The translations under genes and the position numbers were made by a program. The notes under the pieces were generated by a model, which was not told the DNA's origin, did not search any database, and was given only the letters and a program-made list of their open reading frames with translations. This document shows, one piece after another, positions 16,328 through 23,553 of a stretch of 28,723 nucleotides of DNA (positions are counted from its first letter, which is position 1; every line of letters begins with the position of its first letter). This stretch comes from Bacteroidales bacterium UBA5219 (GTDB lineage: Bacteria; Bacteroidota; Bacteroidia; Bacteroidales; ML635J-15): NCBI GenBank assembly GCA_002412425.1, contig DHVB01000075.1:1-28723 (forward strand), written 5' to 3'.

Positions 16328-16357
16328 TTTGGAAGTAAATTTTTTTATATATATTTG
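16328..16357 (+). promoter_or_regulatory. Promoter of the exported protein gene at 16386
   Basis: A -33 TTTG (16328-16331), an 18-bp spacer and a -7 TATATTTG (16350-16357) match the Bacteroidota consensus. The -7 element ends 28 bp before the ATG. Confidence 0.65.
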
Positions 16358-16385
16358 TTAATAAAATTGTTGATAACTTTTTATT

Positions 16386-17186
16386 ATGAAAACTAAAATT
16401 ATATTTTTTTCAGCTTTTTGTTCATTATTTTGCTCAAGCGTGTTATTCGCTAATGAACTAGTTTTAAGTGGTATTTATCAAGGTAAAAATTTATATTTTA
16501 CCAATCCGAGCTTAGGCGAAAACGAAGGATATTGTGCCTACGAAATTATTGTTAATAACACAGTTTATAACAACACCCTTAACTCAAGTACTTTTGGAAT
16601 TTATTTAGATGGTATTGGTCTAAAGTTTGGTCAAGATTTTAAAATTGTTATCAAACATCACGAAGGCTGTTCCCCAACATTAGTAAATCCAGAAGTATTA
16701 CAACCAATTAGTACTTTCTCAATTATTGAAAGCAATTTAGAACTAAACGATAATTTAGTTTTTAAAACCAAAGACGAAGCTGGTAAACTTGTTTTTCACG
16801 TTGAAGAGTTTAGGTGGGGAAAATGGAGCGAAATAAAGAGAATACCCGGCGAAGGTGGTCCTCAAGAAAATGAATATTCTGTAAAAGTTTATCCTTTTAA
16901 TGGCGAAAACAAATTTAGAGTTTATCAAATTGATGATAAATACAAAAAACATTATTCTGAAGAAATGGTGTTTAATGTCGAAAAAGAACCAGTAAAAGTA
17001 CTAACCAAGCTACATAAAGTAAAAAAAGAAATAGTTTTTTCTGATGTTACTCGCTATGCGATAATTGATGACTATGGTGCAGAACTAATTTCTGGACAAG
17101 GTAAAAATGTAGATGTCGCTGAATTGAAAAAAGGAAATTATTTTTTAACCTTCGACAACGAATATGTGGTTATAAAGAAAAAATAA
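16386..17186 (+). CDS. Exported protein of unknown function with T9SS-sorting-like tail
   Basis: The protein has 266 residues with a signal peptide (~1-22, ending in SVLFA). The mature part begins NELVLSGIYQGKNLYFTNP. It continues as predicted beta-rich domains: a first half containing GYCAYEIIVNN and VIKHHEGCSPTLVNPEVLQP, then an FN3-like segment (~130-200) with FHVEEFRWGKWSEIKRI and ENKFRVYQIDD. The last ~45 residues (YAIIDDYGAELISGQGKNV, DVAELKKGNYFLTFDN, then VVIKKK) resemble a type A C-terminal sorting domain of the type IX secretion system. From memory, proteins starting with IYQGKNLY are widespread in Bacteroidota without a known role. Monocistronic, own promoter. Confidence 0.85.
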   Translation: MKTKIIFFSAFCSLFCSSVLFANELVLSGIYQGKNLYFTNPSLGENEGYCAYEIIVNNTVYNNTLNSSTFGIYLDGIGLKFGQDFKIVIKHHEGCSPTLVNPEVLQPISTFSIIESNLELNDNLVFKTKDEAGKLVFHVEEFRWGKWSEIKRIPGEGGPQENEYSVKVYPFNGENKFRVYQIDDKYKKHYSEEMVFNVEKEPVKVLTKLHKVKKEIVFSDVTRYAIIDDYGAELISGQGKNVDVAELKKGNYFLTFDNEYVVIKKK

Positions 17187-17261
17187 TTTTACAAAAATAC
17201 TTTTCTAAAAACTGCTCAATTATTTTACTTAATACTTAGCTTTTAAACTACTTATTTTTCC

Positions 17262-17269
17262 TATTTTTG
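17262..17269 (+). promoter_or_regulatory. -7 element very close to the LuxE-like start
   Basis: TATTTTTG ends only 10 bp before the ATG at 17280. A start site placed the usual few bases downstream leaves a leader of about five nucleotides or less. The -33 region has only a weak TTAG (17236-17239). Confidence 0.55.
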
Positions 17270-17279
17270 CAAAATCAAA

Positions 17280-18266
17280 ATGCTTATCTACGAAAAATAT
17301 ATTAGTCAAATTTTCGACATTAAAAGCGAAGAGGAATTTGCAAATCTTTGCCTACAAGCCTTTGAATATCAATACAAAAACAATGAAATCTATAAGCGAT
17401 ATTGCAATTTACTTAAAATAAAAACAGTAAATAAAATAAACGAAATACCATTTTTACCAATTTCATTTTTTAAAACCAACAAAATTTTAACTAAAACAAA
17501 AGATTTTGAAGTCATCTTTTCATCGAGTAGCACAACAGGCTCTATTCCTTCTCTTCATTATGTTTCGGACATAAAAGTTTACGAAAAATCTTTTGTAAAA
17601 AACTTTGAATATTTTTATTCTTCACCCTCAAACTATGTTATTTTAGCTTTGTTGCCTTCATATTTGGAAAGAGAAGGTTCTAGTTTGATTTATATGGCAA
17701 AAGATTTAATAAACTTATCTCAAAAGCCTGAAAGTGGTTTTTTCTTAAATCAGCACGAAGAATTACATCAAATTATTCAAAGTTTAGAAAAAAAATCTCA
17801 GAAGTATATATTATTAGGTGTAAGTTTCGCTCTTTTAGATTTTGCTGAAAAATATAAATTAAACCTAAACCATGGAATTATTATGGAAACTGGCGGAATG
17901 AAAGGAAGAAGAAAAGAAATTACTCGAAACGAACTTCACAAAATCTTAAAAACCGCTTTTTCTTGCGAAAACATTCATTCTGAATATGGTATGACAGAGC
18001 TTTTATCGCAAGCATATTCAAAAAAAGATGGAATTTTTGAATGTCCTCCACAAATGAAAGTTTTAATTCGCGACCCTTACGATGCTTTGTCTGTAAAAAC
18101 TATTGGCAAAGGAGCCTTAAACATAATTGACCTTGCCAATATTAATTCATGCTGTTTTATCGAAACTAGCGACTTAGGCTCTGTTTTTTCAGACGGAAGT
18201 TTTGAAATTTCTGGAAGATTTGATGACAGCGAAATAAGAGGCTGCAATTTAATGATAAGCGAATAA
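17280..18266 (+). CDS. LuxE-family acyl-protein synthetase-like enzyme
   Basis: The protein has 328 residues and no signal peptide. Family hallmarks of the ANL-related LuxE group are visible: the Ser/Thr/Gly-rich loop SSSSTTGS at 81-88 (ATP binding), GGMKGRRKE (205-213), SEYGMTELLSQAY (234-246), and the C-terminal segment ETSDLGSVFSDGSFEISGRF. LuxE in luminous bacteria activates a fatty acid as acyl-AMP and takes the acyl group onto a cysteine. In Bacteroidota such genes occur without luxCDAB, and the substrate is unknown. No partner genes lie beside it: the upstream gene is exported, and the downstream CDF gene converges with only 2 bp between stop codons. Confidence 0.85.
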   Translation: MLIYEKYISQIFDIKSEEEFANLCLQAFEYQYKNNEIYKRYCNLLKIKTVNKINEIPFLPISFFKTNKILTKTKDFEVIFSSSSTTGSIPSLHYVSDIKVYEKSFVKNFEYFYSSPSNYVILALLPSYLEREGSSLIYMAKDLINLSQKPESGFFLNQHEELHQIIQSLEKKSQKYILLGVSFALLDFAEKYKLNLNHGIIMETGGMKGRRKEITRNELHKILKTAFSCENIHSEYGMTELLSQAYSKKDGIFECPPQMKVLIRDPYDALSVKTIGKGALNIIDLANINSCCFIETSDLGSVFSDGSFEISGRFDDSEIRGCNLMISE

Positions 18267-18268
18267 AA

Positions 18269-19159
18269 CTATTCACACTTATCCATAGGTTCTACATGAA
18301 TTGTTGCATGAATATTCATCTCGTTTAAAATATCTTTTTCTATTGCACTTGCTATTTTATGTGCTTCTGCAATATTGTAGTCTGGATTTAATTTTATATG
18401 AAAAGTAAGCTCTTGGTGTGTTGAGTAATTATGAATATGAAAGTGATGAGCTTCAACATCGTGAATGTAATTTTTAGAAATTATTTCCTTTACTTTATTT
18501 ATTAAATCGTCGCTAGCTTCTTCGCCAAGTAATTTGCTTATCGCTTCTTTAATAATTTCAAAAGTTGCATAAAATAACATTAAAGAAATTATTATTCCTA
18601 ACACAGAATCTATCCACCAAAAATATTTCGCCACAGCTATTCCTGCCAAAACAACTACAGACGAAAGCGCATCTGACCTATGATGCCAAGCATCGGCTTT
18701 TATTGATAAATTTTTGGTTTTACGTGCAATATAAAAAGCATATTGAGCAAGGCCTTCTTTTACTACAATAGAAATTGCAGTAGCATAAATAGCAATTTTG
18801 CCATAATGCACAGCTTGATGTTCGCTAAATAGTTTTACAGACGAACTTAAAAAATCCCAAGCAATAATTCCTAAAATAAAACCTACAAACAAAGCTGCTA
18901 TTTGCTCCCAGCGTCCATGTCCAAACGGATGTTTTTTATCTGCTTTACGCGAAGACAAAAATATTGCAAAAACAACAACTATAGAACTAATAGAGTCCGA
19001 CAAAGTGTGCCAAGCATCAGCAATAATTGCAATTGAGCCAGTTTTTACTCCAGCCCAATATTTTAAAGCAAATAATAAAATATTTACAACAACAGAAATT
19101 CCAGCTGCCCAATAGCCTGCGCGCACCCTATCTATTTGACCATCAGCCTTTTTCATCAC
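18269..19159 (-). CDS. Cation diffusion facilitator (zinc/divalent metal exporter)
   Basis: Inner-membrane H+-coupled metal efflux protein, 296 residues, six membrane helices and a cytoplasmic C-terminal ferredoxin-like domain. The metal site signature is in TM2 (DAWHTLSD, H51/D55) and TM5 (DAWHHRSD, H159/D163), an HD-HD set that predicts Zn2+/Cd2+. KKHPFGHGRWE (75-85) is the conserved loop after TM2. The C-terminal domain has the His-rich strand VEAHHFHIHNYSTHQE and ends HATIHVEPMDKCE. The ATG overlaps the nadD stop by 4 bp, so it is the last gene of the minus-strand operon. Confidence 0.95.
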   Translation of the reverse strand: MMKKADGQIDRVRAGYWAAGISVVVNILLFALKYWAGVKTGSIAIIADAWHTLSDSISSIVVVFAIFLSSRKADKKHPFGHGRWEQIAALFVGFILGIIAWDFLSSSVKLFSEHQAVHYGKIAIYATAISIVVKEGLAQYAFYIARKTKNLSIKADAWHHRSDALSSVVVLAGIAVAKYFWWIDSVLGIIISLMLFYATFEIIKEAISKLLGEEASDDLINKVKEIISKNYIHDVEAHHFHIHNYSTHQELTFHIKLNPDYNIAEAHKIASAIEKDILNEMNIHATIHVEPMDKCE

Positions 19160-19749
19160 AAATAATATCTCATGTCTTTTATATATTTATACACCTTTTC
19201 TGGCATAAAATATCTTACATCTTTATAATCTTTTATTGCTTTTCGGATAAAGCTAGAAGAAATTTCCATCATTGGTGCATCTACAATTTCTATATCAGCT
19301 TTTTCGCCAAAACTTTTAAGGTCTGGAATTATTGCCCCCGGTCTTTTATAAACATATAATTTATAATTTTCCAAAATAAGTTTGTAATTTTTCCATTTAT
19401 GAAAAGTTTCCAAATTATCTCCACCAATGAGCAAACTAAATTTTTTGTTAGGAAATTTTTCTTCCATATATACCAAAGTATTAATTGTATAATTAGGTTT
19501 TGGAAGATTAAATTCTATATCCGACACTCTAAACTTTGGATAATCGCCAATAGCAAGATTTACAAGATGTTGTCTTTCTCTATTACCTAAAAGATTTTCA
19601 TTTTGTTTAGCTGGATTTTGCGGTGTTATTACAAACCAAACCTCACGCATTCCATAAAATTCTGTAAAATACGAAGCAATAGCCAAATGTCCGTTGTGAA
19701 TAGGATTGAACGAACCAAAAAACAGCAATATTTCTATTTTATTTTGCAT
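19156..19749 (-). CDS. nadD: Nicotinate-nucleotide adenylyltransferase
   Basis: Converts NaMN and ATP to NaAD in NAD synthesis. The 197 residues are of family length. The nucleotidyltransferase signature GSFNPIHNGH (12-21) holds the ATP-binding T/HxGH-type motif. VWFVITPQNPAKQ (37-49) and LLIGGDNLETFHKW (106-119) bind NaMN. ISSSFIRKAI (163-172) is the C-terminal SxxxR phosphate-binding motif. It overlaps the FKBP gene upstream by 11 bp and the CDF gene downstream by 4 bp. Confidence 0.96.
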   Translation of the reverse strand: MQNKIEILLFFGSFNPIHNGHLAIASYFTEFYGMREVWFVITPQNPAKQNENLLGNRERQHLVNLAIGDYPKFRVSDIEFNLPKPNYTINTLVYMEEKFPNKKFSLLIGGDNLETFHKWKNYKLILENYKLYVYKRPGAIIPDLKSFGEKADIEIVDAPMMEISSSFIRKAIKDYKDVRYFMPEKVYKYIKDMRYYL

Positions 19750-20743
19750 CTAATAAATCAATTTCAAAAACTAAAGTCGAAAATGGTGGAATAATTCCAT
19801 ATTTTTCCTCGCCATAAGCCAAGCGGAAAGGAATAATCAAAATCGCATGACCACCTACATTCATTTTCGACACTCCTTCTTCTAAGCCTTCTATCACTTG
19901 ATTTTCGCCCACAACAAATTCAAAAGCTTGATTTCTTTCCAAGCTAGAATCAAAAACACCTCCATCAATAAAACCTGCTGTGTAATGAATTTGCACCTTT
20001 TGTCCTTTCGTAACTTTTTTGCCAGAACCCTGCTTAATTGTCATAATTCTCAATCCCGATTCTGTTTTAACTGCAGGATATTCAAAATTTAAAATATATC
20101 TTTCAATATGGCTATCTTCCTGATTTATGTAGTAAGCATACATATCTTTATTTTTCATAACATACTCAGCATCAGATACAATCTTCAACATTTTAATATT
20201 AAAAATTAACTTATCGCCTTTTTTAATATTTTTTGGAAGATTTACTTTGCCTTGAGTATAAGTAAAAAAATTGTACGCATCTATTCTAAATGCAGCTGAA
20301 TCGCCTTCATACATAAGCAAAAAAGCTTCTTCAATACAACCGTCTTCATGAGATGGTGTTGTTAGCCTCATCTTAAAGTTTTTATCAATATCTGAAGTTT
20401 TAAATAAAATAGAATCTGATTCTGTTTTATAGCTCATATTTATAAAAATAACATCTCCTATTTTTGGTCTTAACTTAGATTTTGATTTTGTAATTATTCT
20501 ATACTCCAAACCAGATTTTGTCTTTTGATAAGCTTTATCTGTTCCTCCTTCTACATATTCAACTTTACCATCGTTACCAAAAACCAAAACTGCTGCACTT
20601 TCCGATGCCGAATCAGCATTATATTTTAATTCTGGCTTTTTTTTCAAGTCAGTTTTTTCTTGATTTTCAGACTTTTTGTTTTTACACGAAAAGCCAAAAC
20701 CTAATACAAGAAATAAAACTATGAAGATTATTATCTTTTGCAT
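19739..20743 (-). CDS. Double-domain FKBP-type peptidyl-prolyl isomerase, probable lipoprotein
   Basis: The protein has 334 residues. The signal sequence ends in GFGFSC (C20), a relaxed lipobox. Two FKBP folds are visible. The degenerate N-terminal one (~76-195) starts SGLEYRIITKSKSKLRPKIGD. The canonical C-terminal one (~222-334) starts ESGLRIMTIKQGSGKKVTKG and has VQIHYTAGFIDGGVFDSS, NQVIEGLEEGVSKM and RLAYGEE. This domain keeps the Phe-Asp pair of the active site but has Leu in place of the usual Trp. It abuts the next FKBP gene directly and probably assists folding of exported proteins in the periplasm. Confidence 0.92.
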   Translation of the reverse strand: MQKIIIFIVLFLVLGFGFSCKNKKSENQEKTDLKKKPELKYNADSASESAAVLVFGNDGKVEYVEGGTDKAYQKTKSGLEYRIITKSKSKLRPKIGDVIFINMSYKTESDSILFKTSDIDKNFKMRLTTPSHEDGCIEEAFLLMYEGDSAAFRIDAYNFFTYTQGKVNLPKNIKKGDKLIFNIKMLKIVSDAEYVMKNKDMYAYYINQEDSHIERYILNFEYPAVKTESGLRIMTIKQGSGKKVTKGQKVQIHYTAGFIDGGVFDSSLERNQAFEFVVGENQVIEGLEEGVSKMNVGGHAILIIPFRLAYGEEKYGIIPPFSTLVFEIDLLDAK

Positions 20744-21610
20744 TTATTCAACTTTTAAAAGTTCAACTTCAAAAATTAAAGTTGTATATGGTAAAATATT
20801 CCCTTTACCTTCTTTTCCATAAGCAAGTTTAGATGGAATTATCAATGTCGCTTGTCCACCTTCACGCATCATAGCAACCCCTTCTTCCCAGCCTTGTATA
20901 ACATTTTTATTACCTAATTGAAATCTAAAAGGCTCTCTTCCTAAAGTAGTTTCAACCAAATCTCCGTCAATAAGCATTAGAGAATAATGAACAGTAATAA
21001 AAGAACCTTCTACGGCTTGTTTGCCTTTTCCTTTTACCCTTTCAACATATATCAAACCTGATTCTTCTGGTTCTTCGGTAATATTAAAATTATCCAAATA
21101 TTTTTGTAAAAATCTCATTTCAGCTTCTTCGCTTTGATGATATTTTTCTGCTAAAATTTTAGAATGATCTTCTTTAGTAATTTTTTCTAAAACTCTAACT
21201 TTAACAATTAAATAATCTTCATAAGTTATACCTTCGGGCAAATTAGCAAACATTTCTGAAAATCTTAAAAAACTTTCGGCATGAACTCTAAACACGGCAG
21301 AATCTCCAGCTCCCAACATCAACATTCCGTCTTCGAAGCTACCACCGATATGAGCAGGTTTTGCAATAGTTCTAAGATATTTTCTTTCAGAATTTTTAGA
21401 ATTAAATATTTCTTTACCATCTTCGGTTTCATAGCTTAAATGTAAAGACACCAAATCTCCAACTTTAAGTAAAGAATCTTCAATAATTTTCTCAATTATA
21501 TTATATTCCAATCCCGACTTGTGCTTTTGAAACTTCAATTCATTTCGTCCACAAGAAATTATTAAAACCAAAATTGTAAAAACAAAAACTAAATATTTCA
21601 TATTCTTCAT
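20744..21610 (-). CDS. Double-domain FKBP-type peptidyl-prolyl isomerase, lipoprotein
   Basis: The start at 21610 (MKNMKYLVFVFTILVLIISC) gives a normal lipoprotein signal with Cys at residue 20 and lies just after the stop of the preceding gene. An in-frame ATG at 21625 would add MVGIK. The N-terminal degenerate FKBP fold (SGLEYNIIEKI... to VRVLEK) is followed by a C-terminal one (EESGLIYVERVKGKGKQAVE, VTVHYSLMLIDGDLVE, NVIQGWEEGVAMM, KLAYGKE). In this second domain the active-site Phe-Asp is replaced by Val-Glu while the Trp is kept. Its layout matches the 334-residue neighbour, so the two are likely a tandem duplication. Confidence 0.9.
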   Translation of the reverse strand: MKNMKYLVFVFTILVLIISCGRNELKFQKHKSGLEYNIIEKIIEDSLLKVGDLVSLHLSYETEDGKEIFNSKNSERKYLRTIAKPAHIGGSFEDGMLMLGAGDSAVFRVHAESFLRFSEMFANLPEGITYEDYLIVKVRVLEKITKEDHSKILAEKYHQSEEAEMRFLQKYLDNFNITEEPEESGLIYVERVKGKGKQAVEGSFITVHYSLMLIDGDLVETTLGREPFRFQLGNKNVIQGWEEGVAMMREGGQATLIIPSKLAYGKEGKGNILPYTTLIFEVELLKVE

Positions 21611-21611
21611 T

Positions 21612-22199
21612 TTAATACCAACCATCTTCTAAAACAACCTCATCTTCAGGAAAATACAAATCTACTAATTCCACATCATAAACTAAACTAGAGTAATAAG
21701 GAATTCTATACCCATCTCCTGGAACGCCATAAGCCAAATATGGTGGTGCTATAAATCTAGCTTTTTCGCCTTTTCTCATTTTTAAAACCCCTTCGCTAAG
21801 TCCTTTCTCATCAACCTCATGTCCAAGGTGAATTTCTCTCAATCCAAACTCGTCTGAAGTATAAACAACACTTCCATCTAGCAAAGAAATTGTATATTTT
21901 AAAACTGCAATCATATTTGGCTCGGCTTTTTCGGCTTCTGTTTTAAAATAAATTTGCCAAAAAAGTCCAGTTTCAGATGTTTGCATATCCCATTTACGTC
22001 TTTCAATAAATTTTTCTATAACTACATAATCTACTTGTGTAATATCTTTATTCCAATCCAATAATTCTTGCCTGTGTTTTTTCTTTTCTTCAGAATAAGG
22101 AACAACTTTTTCCTTTTCTTGTTCTTTTCTACCACCAGAACAAGCAATTACGAGAATAGATATGGCTATAAAATATAAATAAGTAATTTTAAAATTCAT
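21612..22199 (-). CDS. GldI-like FKBP-type isomerase lipoprotein
   Basis: The protein has 195 residues. The lipoprotein signal MNFKITYLYFIAISILVIAC puts Cys at residue 20. A charged helical linker (~22-75) leads to one FKBP domain (~78-190) with TGLFWQIYFKTEAEKAEPN, VLKYTISLLDGSVV, EKGLSEGVLKMRKGEKARF and LAYGVPGDGYRIP. Several catalytic aromatics are missing, so isomerase activity is doubtful. Size, lipid anchor and position next to a DHH phosphoesterase and DUF721 gene resemble gldI loci of gliding Bacteroidota, but no other gliding genes are in the window. It overlaps the DHH gene by 11 bp. Confidence 0.85.
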   Translation of the reverse strand: MNFKITYLYFIAISILVIACSGGRKEQEKEKVVPYSEEKKKHRQELLDWNKDITQVDYVVIEKFIERRKWDMQTSETGLFWQIYFKTEAEKAEPNMIAVLKYTISLLDGSVVYTSDEFGLREIHLGHEVDEKGLSEGVLKMRKGEKARFIAPPYLAYGVPGDGYRIPYYSSLVYDVELVDLYFPEDEVVLEDGWY

Positions 22200-23223
22200 A
22201 ATTTTTCAACTCATTTGAATAATTATCTAAGATAGAAACGAAATTTTTCACAGTTTCGTGTATTGAATCGTAAGATTCTCCTCCCGAAGCATTTATATGT
22301 CCACCTCCATTAAAATATTTTGCAGCAAATTTATTAACATCGAAACTTCCTTTAGAGCGAAAACTAATTTTTACAAAATTTTCTCTTTCGATAAAAATTG
22401 CTGAAAAAATTATTCCTTCAATACTTAATGGAATATTTACAAAGTTTTCGGTGTCGCCATATTTTTCATTAAATTCAGCTCTATCTTCAGCTGTTATATA
22501 AATATATCCTGTTTTTAATTCTGGAAAAATTCGCATTCTGTTAAGCATAACATGCCCTTTAAATCTCATGCGGTCAAAAGAAAAGCTATTGTAAACCTCA
22601 TCAAAAACTTTGTCTTTTTCCACACCAGCTTCTAGCAGTTTGCCAACTATTTCAAATGTTTTTGGCGAAGACGAATTATATGAAAACGAGCCTGTATCAG
22701 TCATAATTCCAACATATAAATTTGTTGCCACATCTTTATCAAACTCATTTTTAAGGTTTGTTGCCATAATCAAATCATAAATCAATTCTGCTGCAGAACT
22801 ACGAGTAGTATCTGAAATTAACAAATCGCTAAATTGCTCAGGATTAGGATGATGGTCAATAACAATTTTATAAGCAGATGAGTTTTCAAAAGCTAATTTC
22901 AATCTATCCAATCTTCCCAAAGAATTAAAATCAACCCCTATAAGCAAATCGACATCAGCAAACATATTGTCGTCAATTTCTCTTCTTTTGCCAATTACAT
23001 TTATTTTATTTGCAAAAGGCAAAAAATTTAAAAAACCAGGAAATTGCGAAGGACTAATTACTTCAACATCTTTACCCATTTTTTTAAGAATAATAAATAA
23101 TGCAAGTGCTGAACCTATTGCATCGCCATCAGGATTATAATGTGGTAAAATCTTTACTTTCTTACTCTTACTAATCTTGTCTTCAAGAATTTCTATTTGA
23201 TTTTTAAATTTTTCAATAATCAT
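22189..23223 (-). CDS. DHH/DHHA1 phosphoesterase, NrnA-like
   Basis: Predicted nanoRNase / 3'-phosphoadenosine 5'-phosphate phosphatase in the cytoplasm, 344 residues. The Mn-binding motifs are present: HYNPDGDAIGSALA (27-40), LLIGVDFNSLGRLDR, VIDHHPNP (the DHH motif) and VGIMTDTGSFSY. The DHHA1 substrate-binding domain ends with AAKYFNGGGHINASGG. All expected metal ligands appear intact. The gene is 8 bp downstream of the DUF721 gene and overlaps the GldI-like gene. This order (DUF721, DHH, FKBP lipoproteins) is, to my knowledge, common in Bacteroidota. Confidence 0.93.
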   Translation of the reverse strand: MIIEKFKNQIEILEDKISKSKKVKILPHYNPDGDAIGSALALFIILKKMGKDVEVISPSQFPGFLNFLPFANKINVIGKRREIDDNMFADVDLLIGVDFNSLGRLDRLKLAFENSSAYKIVIDHHPNPEQFSDLLISDTTRSSAAELIYDLIMATNLKNEFDKDVATNLYVGIMTDTGSFSYNSSSPKTFEIVGKLLEAGVEKDKVFDEVYNSFSFDRMRFKGHVMLNRMRIFPELKTGYIYITAEDRAEFNEKYGDTENFVNIPLSIEGIIFSAIFIERENFVKISFRSKGSFDVNKFAAKYFNGGGHINASGGESYDSIHETVKNFVSILDNYSNELKNYEF

Positions 23224-23231
23224 AAAATAAT

Positions 23232-23525
23232 TTATCTCACAATAATTTCTTTAACAAACTTACGTCCCAACCTAGCGTTAATTCTTTTCACTAATTCGTT
23301 ACGTATAAGTAAAATTTCATTTCTAACAATAGATGATGATTTTATGCTAACATAAAGTTTTCCTTTATCAAAAACTATTTCTTTTGTCAATTTTGCAATA
23401 TGTTCGCCTGTTTCTTCTGCCCAAATAGTTTTTATTCTGTCTGCATCTAAGCCGTCTTGCAAGTTATTTTCCTTTATAGCTTGTCTCACAAGGTCGCCAA
23501 GTCGTATTGTTTCAGATCTTCTCAT
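23232..23525 (-). CDS. DUF721 (DciA-related) protein
   Basis: The protein has 97 residues. The family pattern is visible: LGDLVRQAIKENNL, then IKTIWAEETGEHIAKLTKEI (the conserved W...G..i...t), then LYVSIKSSSIVRNEILLIRN and LGRKFVKEIIVR. DUF721 shares its fold with DciA, the loader of replicative helicase in many bacteria; whether this short form acts so is unknown. It is 28 bp downstream of the AsmA-like gene. Confidence 0.88.
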   Translation of the reverse strand: MRRSETIRLGDLVRQAIKENNLQDGLDADRIKTIWAEETGEHIAKLTKEIVFDKGKLYVSIKSSSIVRNEILLIRNELVKRINARLGRKFVKEIIVR

Positions 23526-23553
23526 AATTATATTTTAAACAAAAAAACTATTT

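Noticed and set aside
17280..18266. Bioluminescence operon
   Set aside because: Only a LuxE-like gene is present; luxA, luxB, luxC and luxD are absent from the flanks.
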